Assembly (NCBI RefSeq): GCF_012396125.1
Contig: NZ_JAAXOX010000006.1
Span: 106,569 to 170,568, forward strand
Source: Cellulomonas denverensis
GTDB lineage: Bacteria; Actinomycetota; Actinomycetes; Actinomycetales; Cellulomonadaceae
Length of the DNA stretch: 64,000 bases
Direction: 5' to 3'
Shown here: one piece after another, positions 27,282 through 36,000 of the stretch
Numbering within the stretch: position 1 is the stretch's first letter
How the letters are laid out: every line of letters begins with the position of its first letter
Position numbers and translations under genes: made by a program
The notes under the pieces: generated by a model
What the model was told of the DNA's origin: nothing
The model's database searches: none
What the model saw: the letters and a program-made list of their open reading frames with translations, nothing else

Positions 27282-28142
27282 GTGCAGCAGCGCACTATCG
27301 GTCAGCGTGAGGTCAGTGCGATCGGGCTCGGCGGGATGCCGATGTCGATCGAGGGACGGCCCGATCGGGAGCGGTCGATCGCCACGATCCACGCCGCCCT
27401 GGACGCGGGGGTGACGTTCATCGACACCGCCGACTCGTATCACCTGCTCGCGGGGGAGGTCGGCCACAACGAGGAGCTGATCGCCGCCGCCCTGCGCAGC
27501 TACGGCCCGGGTGCCGACGGCGTGCTGGTGGCGACCAAGGCGGGTCATCTGCGGCCCGGCGACGGCAGCTGGACCCAGGACGGCCGCCCGGAGTACATCA
27601 AGCGCAGCGCCCGGGAGTCGGCCCGGCGGCTGGGGGTCGAGGCGATCGGCCTGTTCCAGTTCCACCGCCCGGACCCGCAGGTGCCCTACGCCGACTCGAT
27701 CGGGGCGCTGGTCGAGCTGCTGGACGAGGGCGTGATCGAGCAGGCCGGGATCTCCAACGCGACCATCGAGCAGATCGACCAGGCGCAGCAGATCCTGTCC
27801 GGCCGGCTGGTGTCGGTGCAGAACCAGTTCTCCCCGGCGTTCCGGTCCAGCCTGGACGAGCTGCGGCACTGCGCGCAGCTGGGGATCGCCTTCCTGCCCT
27901 GGTCGCCGCTGGGTGGCATCTCCGCGTCCAGCCGGCTCGGCGACGAGCACGGCGCATTCGGCCAGGTCGCCGCCGCCCACGGGGTCAGCCCGCAGCAGGT
28001 GGCGCTGGCCTGGGAGCTGGCCCTGGCGCCCGTCGTGGTGCCGATCCCGGGCGCGTCCCGGCCGGAGACCATCACCGACTCGGCCCGCGCCGCCGGACTC
28101 GAGCTGACCCAGCAGGAGATCGACCTGCTGTCGGCGTCCTGA
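27282..28142 (+). CDS. aldo-keto reductase 1
   Basis: A 286-residue TIM-barrel oxidoreductase using NAD(P)H. The catalytic tetrad is readable: Asp in FIDTADSY with its Tyr, Lys in VATKAGH, and His in FQFHRPDP. The 3' end has the cofactor-binding VVVPIPGASRPE. The GTG at 27282 has GAGGTGGAAC before it. Divergent from LysR and 24 bases ahead of a second reductase. Substrate unknown; a sugar or a sugar-derived aldehyde fits the locus. Confidence 0.88.
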   Translation: MQQRTIGQREVSAIGLGGMPMSIEGRPDRERSIATIHAALDAGVTFIDTADSYHLLAGEVGHNEELIAAALRSYGPGADGVLVATKAGHLRPGDGSWTQDGRPEYIKRSARESARRLGVEAIGLFQFHRPDPQVPYADSIGALVELLDEGVIEQAGISNATIEQIDQAQQILSGRLVSVQNQFSPAFRSSLDELRHCAQLGIAFLPWSPLGGISASSRLGDEHGAFGQVAAAHGVSPQQVALAWELALAPVVVPIPGASRPETITDSARAAGLELTQQEIDLLSAS

Positions 28143-28166
28143 CCCCCCACCCGAGAGGCACCACCC

Positions 28167-29096
28167 GTGAAGACCCTGACCCTGCCCGGTGACATCCAGG
28201 CCCCGAACGTCGTGCTCGGCCTGATGCGGATCGCGGAGAAGACCGACGACGAGATCCGCGAGCTCCTGGCCATCGCCCGGGACGCCGGGATCACCTTCGT
28301 CGACCATGCGGATGTGTACGGCGGCGCGCTGCACCGCTGCGAGTCCCGGTTCGCCGAGGCGATGAACCTCAGCCCGTCCGAGCGGGCCGAGCTGACGATC
28401 CAGACCAAGTGCGGGATCGTGCGCGAGGGCCCGTACTTCGACTTCTCCTACGAGCACATCATGGAGTCGGTGGAGGGGTCGCTGCGGGCGCTGCGCACCG
28501 ACTACATCGACATCCTGCTGCTGCACCGCCCGGACGCCCTGGTCGAGCCGGACGAGGTGGCCCGCGCCTTCGACGAGCTGCACGCCGCGGGCAAGGTCCG
28601 GGCGTTCGGGGTGTCGAACCACACGCCGGGCCAGATCGAGCTGCTGCGCGCGTCGCTGAACCAGCCGATCGTGGCCAACCAGCTCCAGCTGTCGATCACG
28701 CACGCCCCGCTGGTCGCCCAGGGCCTGGCCGCGAACATGGCCGCCGAGGGCCAGTCGGTGAACCGGGACGGCGGGCTGCTCGACTACTGCCGCCTGCACG
28801 GCATCACCGTGCAGGCGTGGTCGCCGTTCCAGGCCGGCTTCTTCACCGGCACGTTCCTCGGCCACCCGGAGTACGCCGAGCTGAACGAGGTGATCGACAC
28901 CCTCGCCGCGCGCTACCAGGTGCCGGCGATCGCGATCGCCACCGCGTGGATCACCCGGCACCCGGCGCAGATGCAGGTCGTGCTCGGCACCACCAACCCG
29001 GAGCGGGTGGCCGGTGCGGCGCAGGGCTCGGAGCTGCCGCTGACCCGGGCCGAGTGGTACGCCCTGACCCGGGCCGCGGGGCACATCATTCCCTGA
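28167..29096 (+). CDS. aldo-keto reductase 2 (YdhF-like)
   Basis: A 309-residue reductase of the YdhF group. The Asp of the active site is in FVDHADVYGG, Lys in IQTKCGIV, and His in LLLHRPDALVEPDEVA, which is the YdhF signature. The GTG start has GAGAGGCA upstream. Its 3' end overlaps the convergent VOC gene by 11 bases. Confidence 0.88.
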   Translation: MKTLTLPGDIQAPNVVLGLMRIAEKTDDEIRELLAIARDAGITFVDHADVYGGALHRCESRFAEAMNLSPSERAELTIQTKCGIVREGPYFDFSYEHIMESVEGSLRALRTDYIDILLLHRPDALVEPDEVARAFDELHAAGKVRAFGVSNHTPGQIELLRASLNQPIVANQLQLSITHAPLVAQGLAANMAAEGQSVNRDGGLLDYCRLHGITVQAWSPFQAGFFTGTFLGHPEYAELNEVIDTLAARYQVPAIAIATAWITRHPAQMQVVLGTTNPERVAGAAQGSELPLTRAEWYALTRAAGHIIP

Positions 29097-29472
29097 ACGT
29101 GAGGTGATTCGCCTCGATGTTGTTGCCGTCGGGGTCCCGCACGAAGGCCGCGTAGTACCCCGTCAGGGGACCGCCGATGTACTCCGGCCACTCGCGTGCC
29201 TCGTGCAGGACCTCGGCGCCGACACTCCGGGCGGCGGCGAGGAAGTCGTCCACCGCGGCCCGTGACGGCGCGCGGAACGCAATGTGGGTTTCCCGGAAGC
29301 CCTCGCCGAACCGGTGACGGCCGACCCAGAACTCGGGTCCCCGGCGTCCCCAGGCGAGGGCGCACGGCAGCTTGTCCTCCTGGCGTTCCGCCCCCAGGGC
29401 GCCCAGCACCGCGTCGTAGAACCTCGCCGAGGCCTCGACGTCCGCGACCTGGATCTCGACGTGGTCGATCAT
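29086..29472 (-). CDS. VOC-family (glyoxalase/bleomycin resistance-like) protein
   Basis: A 128-residue protein with two beta-alpha-beta-beta-beta modules. The metal-binding positions appear as His4 (MIDHVEIQVAD), His in ETHIAFRA and Glu in NNIEANHL. The start overlaps the GH10 stop by four bases, so it is translated with the xylanase. Substrate unknown. Confidence 0.85.
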   Translation of the reverse strand: MIDHVEIQVADVEASARFYDAVLGALGAERQEDKLPCALAWGRRGPEFWVGRHRFGEGFRETHIAFRAPSRAAVDDFLAAARSVGAEVLHEAREWPEYIGGPLTGYYAAFVRDPDGNNIEANHLTFRE

Positions 29473-30737
29473 GGGGTGATCTCGATTCTCTGGGTGGTGG
29501 GGGTGCGGCCGAGGCTCAGGTCGGCGGTCGCGCCGCCGCAGGTGACCCGGTAGTCGCCGCGGAAGCCCTGCACCCGGACCCGGCCGTCGGCGTCGGTGCG
29601 CACGGTGGTGGGTGAGAGCCACCACTCGCCGCGGATCAGGTCGTGCAGCGCGCGGTAGGCGGGCTTGGGCGTGCCGTCGGCGCGGACCAGCCCGGCCGGT
29701 GCGCCGAGCCAGGCGCCGTCGTCGGACAGCCCCCAGTAGGTGATCGCCTCGACCGCCGGGTGCGAGACCAGGCTGGTGTAGTGCTGGGCCAGCTCCTCGG
29801 CCTGGCGCTGCTCGCCCTCCGGGGTGCTGGGCCAGTCCGGCACCTGGTAGTCGTTGAGGTCGACGATCTCCGGCGGCATCAGGTGCCCGGACACCAGGGT
29901 GGTCTCGGTCAGGTGCAGCGGCAGGCCGAACCGGGCGAACCGGTCCACCATCGCCAGCATGGTCTCCTGCCCCCAGTAGCCCTGGTGCATGTGGGTCTGC
30001 AGGCCGAGGGCGTCGATCCGGATCCCGGCGGCCAGGCAGTCCTCGATCAGGTGCTCGTAGTCGGCGGACAGGTCGAAGTCGTTCAGCAGCAGCCGCGCAC
30101 CCGGGTTCGCCGCCCGGGCGGTGTCGAAGGCCAGCCGCACCATCTCCACCCGGCCCAGGCGCTGGGCGAGCCGGGTGATCGCGTTGTCCTCCTTGTCGAA
30201 CACCGGCATGATCACCACCTCGTTGATCGCGTCCCAGGTGTCGACCAGGCCGGCGAAGGTGGTCACCTCGCGGGTGATCCGGTCGCGCACGGTCTGCTCC
30301 ACCCGGTCTGCGGGCAGGTCGAGCAGCCAGTGCGGGGCCAGGGTGTGCCAGACCAGCGGGTGGCCCTTGACCCGCACCCCGTGGTCGGCGAACCAGCGGG
30401 CGGTGGCCAGCAGCCGCTCGGTGTCGGTGCGGCCGGGTTCCGGCTCGAAGCCGGCCCAGTAGAACGGCAGCGTCGCGGTATCGAACAGGTCCAGCCACAG
30501 CCGGGCCAGCTCCGCACCCTGCTGGGCGCCCGCCCCGCCGAACACCCCGGGCTCCCCGCCCTGGGCCCAGGCGATCAGGTCGAAGCCGGTGTTGCCGAAC
30601 CAGAACTCGTGCCGGACCTGCTCGATCGTGACCTCGCGATCGGCGAGCGGGGTCCCGTCCGGGCCGGTGAGCTGGACCTCGGCGGAGGCGATCCGGTGCG
30701 GCACGGACTGCGGTGAGCGGAGGGCGGCTGTCTGCAT
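29469..30737 (-). CDS. GH10 endo-beta-1,4-xylanase, cytoplasmic
   Basis: A 422-residue clan GH-A enzyme. The acid/base is Glu173 in TWDAINEVV and the nucleophile Glu278 in LHLTETTL; GHPLVWH near residue 125 is a GH10 hallmark. There is no signal peptide and no binding module, so it should act inside the cell on imported oligosaccharides. A C-terminal beta-strand extension follows the barrel. The ATG at 30737 has GAGGAA upstream; the longer frame has no support. Confidence 0.88.
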   Translation of the reverse strand: MQTAALRSPQSVPHRIASAEVQLTGPDGTPLADREVTIEQVRHEFWFGNTGFDLIAWAQGGEPGVFGGAGAQQGAELARLWLDLFDTATLPFYWAGFEPEPGRTDTERLLATARWFADHGVRVKGHPLVWHTLAPHWLLDLPADRVEQTVRDRITREVTTFAGLVDTWDAINEVVIMPVFDKEDNAITRLAQRLGRVEMVRLAFDTARAANPGARLLLNDFDLSADYEHLIEDCLAAGIRIDALGLQTHMHQGYWGQETMLAMVDRFARFGLPLHLTETTLVSGHLMPPEIVDLNDYQVPDWPSTPEGEQRQAEELAQHYTSLVSHPAVEAITYWGLSDDGAWLGAPAGLVRADGTPKPAYRALHDLIRGEWWLSPTTVRTDADGRVRVQGFRGDYRVTCGGATADLSLGRTPTTQRIEITP

Positions 30738-30962
30738 GTCGGTTCCTCGGCCCGGGGGCAGGGCCTGGCGTGGGTGCCGGCGACCGGTCCGCGCCCCGTC
30801 GTGGGACCGATCGAGCCCGGATGAGCCCGGTGCGGTCCAGCCTAGGGATCCCGCACCGCGCGCCGGGCCGGGACGCGAGGCCTGATCGGGGTCACCAGGG
30901 CTCGCCACGGTCGCAGCCCGCCGGCCGGGCCGCGGACCAGGGGCCATGGTCCCGGTCTGGAT

Positions 30963-32828
30963 TCAGGCCGCGGGCGGCGGGTCGACCGGCACCGGTGCCG
31001 ACCCGGGCGGGTCGTCCACCCCACCGGGCTCACTGCCGGACGCCGGGTCCGGCAGCTGGCCGTCCGCCGCCACGGTGAAGGTCACCAGGGTCCAGGCACC
31101 GGCGCGCCCGGTGGCCGCGTCGGCGTAGCGCACGGCGAAGGTGTGCTCGCCGGGGGCGAGGTCGCGGACCATCCGGGTCAGCGGTGTGCCGGTGAGCTGG
31201 TGCAGGTTCCCGGTGGCGACCCCGTCCACGGCGGCCTCGACCCGCAGGCCGGACACCCCGTCGAACCGGACCGAGATGTCGTCCTGCTCACCATCGCCGT
31301 CCACGTCGGTCAGGACCAGGACGTCGCCGTCGGCCGGGTCGAGCAGGATCGGGCCCTCGGTGCTGAACGGGCCGAGCGGTGCGGTGGGGTCGGAGCTGAT
31401 CCCGTCGACGGTCTGCACCGCCTCCAGGGTGAGGTCCTGGCCGGCCAGCGCCGAGTCCAGGCGCGCGATGACCGTCCAGAGGCCGTCCTCGTCCGCGGTG
31501 GTCGTCCCGACGGGTTCCCCGGCCAGGGTGCGCACGCCGACCTCGGCGCCGGGCAGGGCGGTGCCGGTGAGCACCGGGAGGTAGGCCGGGTCGTGGTCGA
31601 CCTGGGTGACCACGGGCGCGGCCGGCACGACGACCTGCGGCAGGGTCGGGCCGGGGTCGACCGGCTGCACCGGGGTGACGGGGTCGGCCGGCTCCGGCAG
31701 CGGTGCGGGGTCGAGCAGCGGGCCGTCGGCCTCCGGCTCGGCGATCACCGGATCGGAGACGGTGGCCACCCCCGGCGGGTCGGCCGGCGCGTCCGGGGGG
31801 CTCTCCGGTTCGGCCGGCCCGGCCGGTTCGGCGCCCTCGGGGGCCGGGCGGACGGTGGGGGTGGGTGCCGCGGTGCCGGGGGCCGCGACCGGGGGTGCAC
31901 TGTCGGCGGGCTCCCGCGGTGTGACCACGGCCAGGGCGACGGCGGCGGCGACCACGGCGGCGGTGCCGGCCAGGGCGGTGCTGCGGGCGAGCCGGCGGCT
32001 GCGGTGCCGGGCCGCGGGTGCCGGGGTGGCGGCGGTGCCGAGCAGGGCCCCCGGCGCGGCGGCCGGTCCGAGCAGCAGCAGCCCGAGCAGTCCGCGCAGG
32101 CGGGTGCGCATCAGGGCGGCGGCCTCCTCGCCGATCTCCGCCACCAGCACCGGGCAGTCCGGGCAGTGGTCCAGGTGCCCCTCGAACCGGGTGCGGGCCC
32201 GGCTGCCCAGCGCGCCGCGGTGGTAGTCGCCGACCCGTTCGGCCACCCAGCGGCAGCTCGGCAGCTCGGGCAGCCGGCCGACATGGGCCTGCAACCACTC
32301 CCGGCGCAGGCCCTCCCGGGCGCGGTAGGCCAGCGAGGAGACCGCGGCCGGCCGGAGTCCGAGCAGCCGGCCGGCGTCGGCGGGGCTCAGCTCCTCGACC
32401 TCGGTGTACCAGAGCACGTCCGACCAGTCCGGCGGCAGCGCGGCGAAGGCGCGGCCGAGCAGGCCGGCCTCGGTCAGGCGCTCGCGGGGGTCGTCCGCGA
32501 CGTCGGGGTGGTCGGCCTCGGTCAGCTCGTCCAGGGGGGCGGTGGCCCGGCCGTGGGTGGCCCAGTCGGCGGCGATGTTCCGGATCGTGGCGTACAGGTA
32601 GGGCCGGAACGCGCCGGTCGGGCCGTGCCCACGGTGCAGTGCGTGCAGGATCCGGGCGAAGGCCTCCTGGACCAGATCATCGGGATCGAAGAGCTGGGTC
32701 ACCCGGCGGGCTGCCTCGGTGCCGGCCGCCGCGTGCCGTCGCCAGAGTTCGCCGTATGCCTCGGGATCGTCCCCGCGCACCAGCTCGATCAGATCGCGGT
32801 CGGCCAGTTCCACCGTGCCCGCTTGCAT
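30963..32828 (-). CDS. ECF sigma factor fused to a zinc anti-sigma-like domain, membrane helix and extracellular Ig-like tail
   Basis: This 621-residue protein has sigma region 2 (about 10-85, with FDPDDLVQEAFARI) and region 4 (120-180, with SPADAGRLLGLRPAAVSSLA). A zinc-finger anti-sigma-like motif follows, His218-x3-Cys222-x2-Cys225. After it come one clear membrane helix (283-303), a Pro/Ala/Glu-rich spacer (305-400), and beta-rich Ig-like modules (about 405-590, with DVDGDGEQDD). So one polypeptide spans from RNA polymerase to the cell surface. Fused ECF factors with C-terminal extensions exist in actinobacteria. It is divergent from the giant surface protein, its likeliest target. Confidence 0.85.
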   Translation of the reverse strand: MQAGTVELADRDLIELVRGDDPEAYGELWRRHAAAGTEAARRVTQLFDPDDLVQEAFARILHALHRGHGPTGAFRPYLYATIRNIAADWATHGRATAPLDELTEADHPDVADDPRERLTEAGLLGRAFAALPPDWSDVLWYTEVEELSPADAGRLLGLRPAAVSSLAYRAREGLRREWLQAHVGRLPELPSCRWVAERVGDYHRGALGSRARTRFEGHLDHCPDCPVLVAEIGEEAAALMRTRLRGLLGLLLLGPAAAPGALLGTAATPAPAARHRSRRLARSTALAGTAAVVAAAVALAVVTPREPADSAPPVAAPGTAAPTPTVRPAPEGAEPAGPAEPESPPDAPADPPGVATVSDPVIAEPEADGPLLDPAPLPEPADPVTPVQPVDPGPTLPQVVVPAAPVVTQVDHDPAYLPVLTGTALPGAEVGVRTLAGEPVGTTTADEDGLWTVIARLDSALAGQDLTLEAVQTVDGISSDPTAPLGPFSTEGPILLDPADGDVLVLTDVDGDGEQDDISVRFDGVSGLRVEAAVDGVATGNLHQLTGTPLTRMVRDLAPGEHTFAVRYADAATGRAGAWTLVTFTVAADGQLPDPASGSEPGGVDDPPGSAPVPVDPPPAA

Positions 32829-33032
32829 GCCCTGCCACCTCCGCCGTGCCCGCCGCTGACCTGCGGCGGCGCTCCACCATATGCCCGAAATCCGACGGAC
32901 TGCTCCGATCGGGTGAAAACCCCAGACTCGGAGGGATCGGACAAACTTCCGGCGTCATGACAACCCGCCTTCGGGGTCCTCCTGCACGGAGGGACCGCCC
33001 GGGCCTCTCCTCGACCGGGAGGACATGGGGAC

Positions 33033-36000
33033 GTGGTGGACGTCAGGACGACGATGGTGCCGGGGCTCGGCAGGCGGGCGATCCGGGGCTGGGCGGTGCT
33101 GCTGGTCGCGGTGCTGGCACTGGCCGCCTCGGTGGTGGTGGCGCCCGGCGCCTGGGCGGGCGGCGAGGGGCGGGCCGCGCTGTCGGTGTCCAAGACGGTC
33201 TCCGCCACCAGCGCCCAGCCCGGCGACCGGGTGACCTGGTCGATCGACCTCACCTGCGAGTCGATCACCGCGATGTGCGCCGATGTGGTGCTGACCGACG
33301 CGGTGCCCGAGCCGTTCGTGATCGACGGTGAGCCGAGCGTGCAGGGGCAGCGCACCGGCACCGCCCGCACCGACGTCGCCGGCAACCGGGTGCAGGTGAC
33401 CTTCCGGGAGACCGACGCCTCCGGGCCCGGCCTGACCGGGCTGGCCGCCGGTCAGAGCGTGTCGGTGCTGGTGCAGACCGTGCTCCCGGCCGACCTCGGG
33501 CTGAGCTGGGACGGCAGCACCGTGGTCAACACCGCCGACGTCACCGCCACCAACGCCGACCCGGTCGCCGACGACGCGAGCCTGGTCCTGGCTGTGCCGG
33601 TGACGCCGCAGGTCGCGCTGACCAAGACCTGGACCCCCACCGACCAGGTCGCCGGGGACGACACCGACCAGCACCTGGTCCTGGGCGTGGCGAACACCTC
33701 CCCGGTGCCGGCCACCGCGCTGACGGTCACCGACCCGGCCCCGGGCGCCGACCCGGCCTTCGGCCCCGGCACCCCGATCGAGCTGCGCGGGTTCGGCGAC
33801 TGGACCGCGCCGGAGGGCGCCACCGGGCTGAGCCTCGACCTGACCGGCCCGGCCGGCACCGTCACCGCCGGGCCGTTCGCGCCCGGCACCCCGATCGACA
33901 CCACCGGCATCGACCTGAGCACGATCACGGCGTTCACCCTGCGCTTCCACGGCGACACCACCACGGAGGGCACCCTCGCCGCCGACGGCAGCGCCGGAGC
34001 GGTCACCGTGATCACCGGCCAGAACGGCACCGCGCCGCGGGACGCGACCACCACGGTGCCGAACACCGCCACGGCGCAGGTCACCACCGGCCACGGCACC
34101 GCCACCGACGACGCCACCGCCCGGCTCCAGCTCAACCCGGTCACCGTGGAGGTCACCGCGGGCAAGACCTTCGACGGCGCCCCGCGTGCCGAGGTGGTCG
34201 CCGGGGAGACGGCCGTGCTGCGGCTGTCCGCGCAGAACTCGGCCAACACCGCGCTGTCCGGGATGACCGTGCAGGATCCGACCGGCGGCACCGCGCCCTT
34301 CGGCAGCCTGGCGGACGGCCTGCTGGAGGTCACCGGCTTCGGCGCGGACGGCTCCGGCAGCTCGCCGGCCGCGGACTGGCCGCGCGGGGCGACCTCGGCG
34401 CAGGTCACCCTGACCGGGACCGGCGCCGGACTGCCGCTGACCGTGACCGTGCCCGCGCCGACCGGCTCGACGGTGACCTGGCCGCAGCTGCCCGCGGGCG
34501 CCGTGGTCACCGGGATCGCGGTGGCCTACACCGGCGTGATCGAGCCCGGTGCCACCGCCGGCATCCCGGTGCAGGTCCGGACCGGCGAGGACTGGGACAC
34601 CACCCGGGGCTTCGCCAACCAGCTGACCGTCTCCGGCACCGCCACCGACGGCACCCCGGCGGAGGACCGCACCGCCGACGCCACGCTGACCGTCCAGCCC
34701 CGCCGGATCGTCACCACCACCAGCAAGGAGCTGACCCAGCGGGTGGACGGGCAGCAGATCTCCGGGGTGGCGGGTCAGGAGATCGCGGCCCGGATCACCG
34801 GCCGGATCTCCGCTGATAGCACCGTCCCGGCCGACCGGCTGGTGATCGAGGACGTGGCCGGTCCGGACGCCACGGTCTGGGACCACGCCGCCCTGGACCG
34901 GATCGGTTCGGTGCAGGTGCCCGCGGGGTCGCAGGCCGAGGTGCTGGTCCGGGTCGGCGGGTCCTGGGTGTCGCTGGCCGGGCCCAGCGGTGACGCCACC
35001 GGCTTCCTCGACCTCGCGGTCCCGGCCGGGGCGGACGGGATGCGGGTGGTGTACACCCCGGAGACCGCGGGTGGCTCGTTGCCGATCGACGGCAGCTTCA
35101 CCCCCGCCGTCGTGCTGGTGATGACGCTGACCGAGACGGTCCCGCCGGGCACCTCCCTCACCAACACCGCGAGCAGCACCGGCCAGAACCAGGACGCCGG
35201 GCTGGCCGGGAGCTCGCAGGGCCAGGACACCACCACCACCGGGCCGGGCGGCACCGCCGTGGACCTGCGCCGGGTGGACGCGGCCAAGTCGTGGCGGGAC
35301 GCCGCCGCACTGATCCCGGTCGACAACGACGACCCGGCCGCCACCGACCGCCCGGCCAACCGGCTGACCCTGCAGGTGCAGAACGTCTCCGGCATCCCGG
35401 TCGGCACCCTGCGGCTGACCGACCCCGACCCCGCGGCACCGGCGAATGCCTTCGACCTGGTCGACCTGACCCGGCTGACCGTGCAGGCGCCGGCCGGTGC
35501 CCGCGAGGTGCTGGTGACACTGCGGGACCGGGACGGCGCCGTGCTGCACACCGGGTCCGCCGAGCAGATCGCCGCGCTGACCGCCGAGGACCTGCGGGAG
35601 GTGGCCAGCATCCAGGCGGTGGCCACCGGCACCCTGCCGGACGGGGCGATCCTGCGAGTGCGGGCGGACACCGTGCTGCGGGCGGCCTCGCGGGCGGACG
35701 GCAGCCCGATCCTGGGCACCGCCGACGCCGAGCCGGTGACCACCGCGACCAACACCCTGATCGGCGACCTCGGGCCGGACACCCCGTCGGACACCGCCCG
35801 GGCGGACACCGTGTTCTACCCGGAGGCCCGCCAGCCGCTGGCCGGGGCGCTGAGCAAGTCGGTCACCCCGGACACCGGCACCCGCTACGCGGCCACCGAC
35901 CGGACCGTGCGGTTGACGATGTCCGCTCGCCGCACCAGTGACGCGGCGGTCAGCCGGCCCTCGCAGTACGTGCTGGAGGACACCACGCCGGAGTTCTGGG

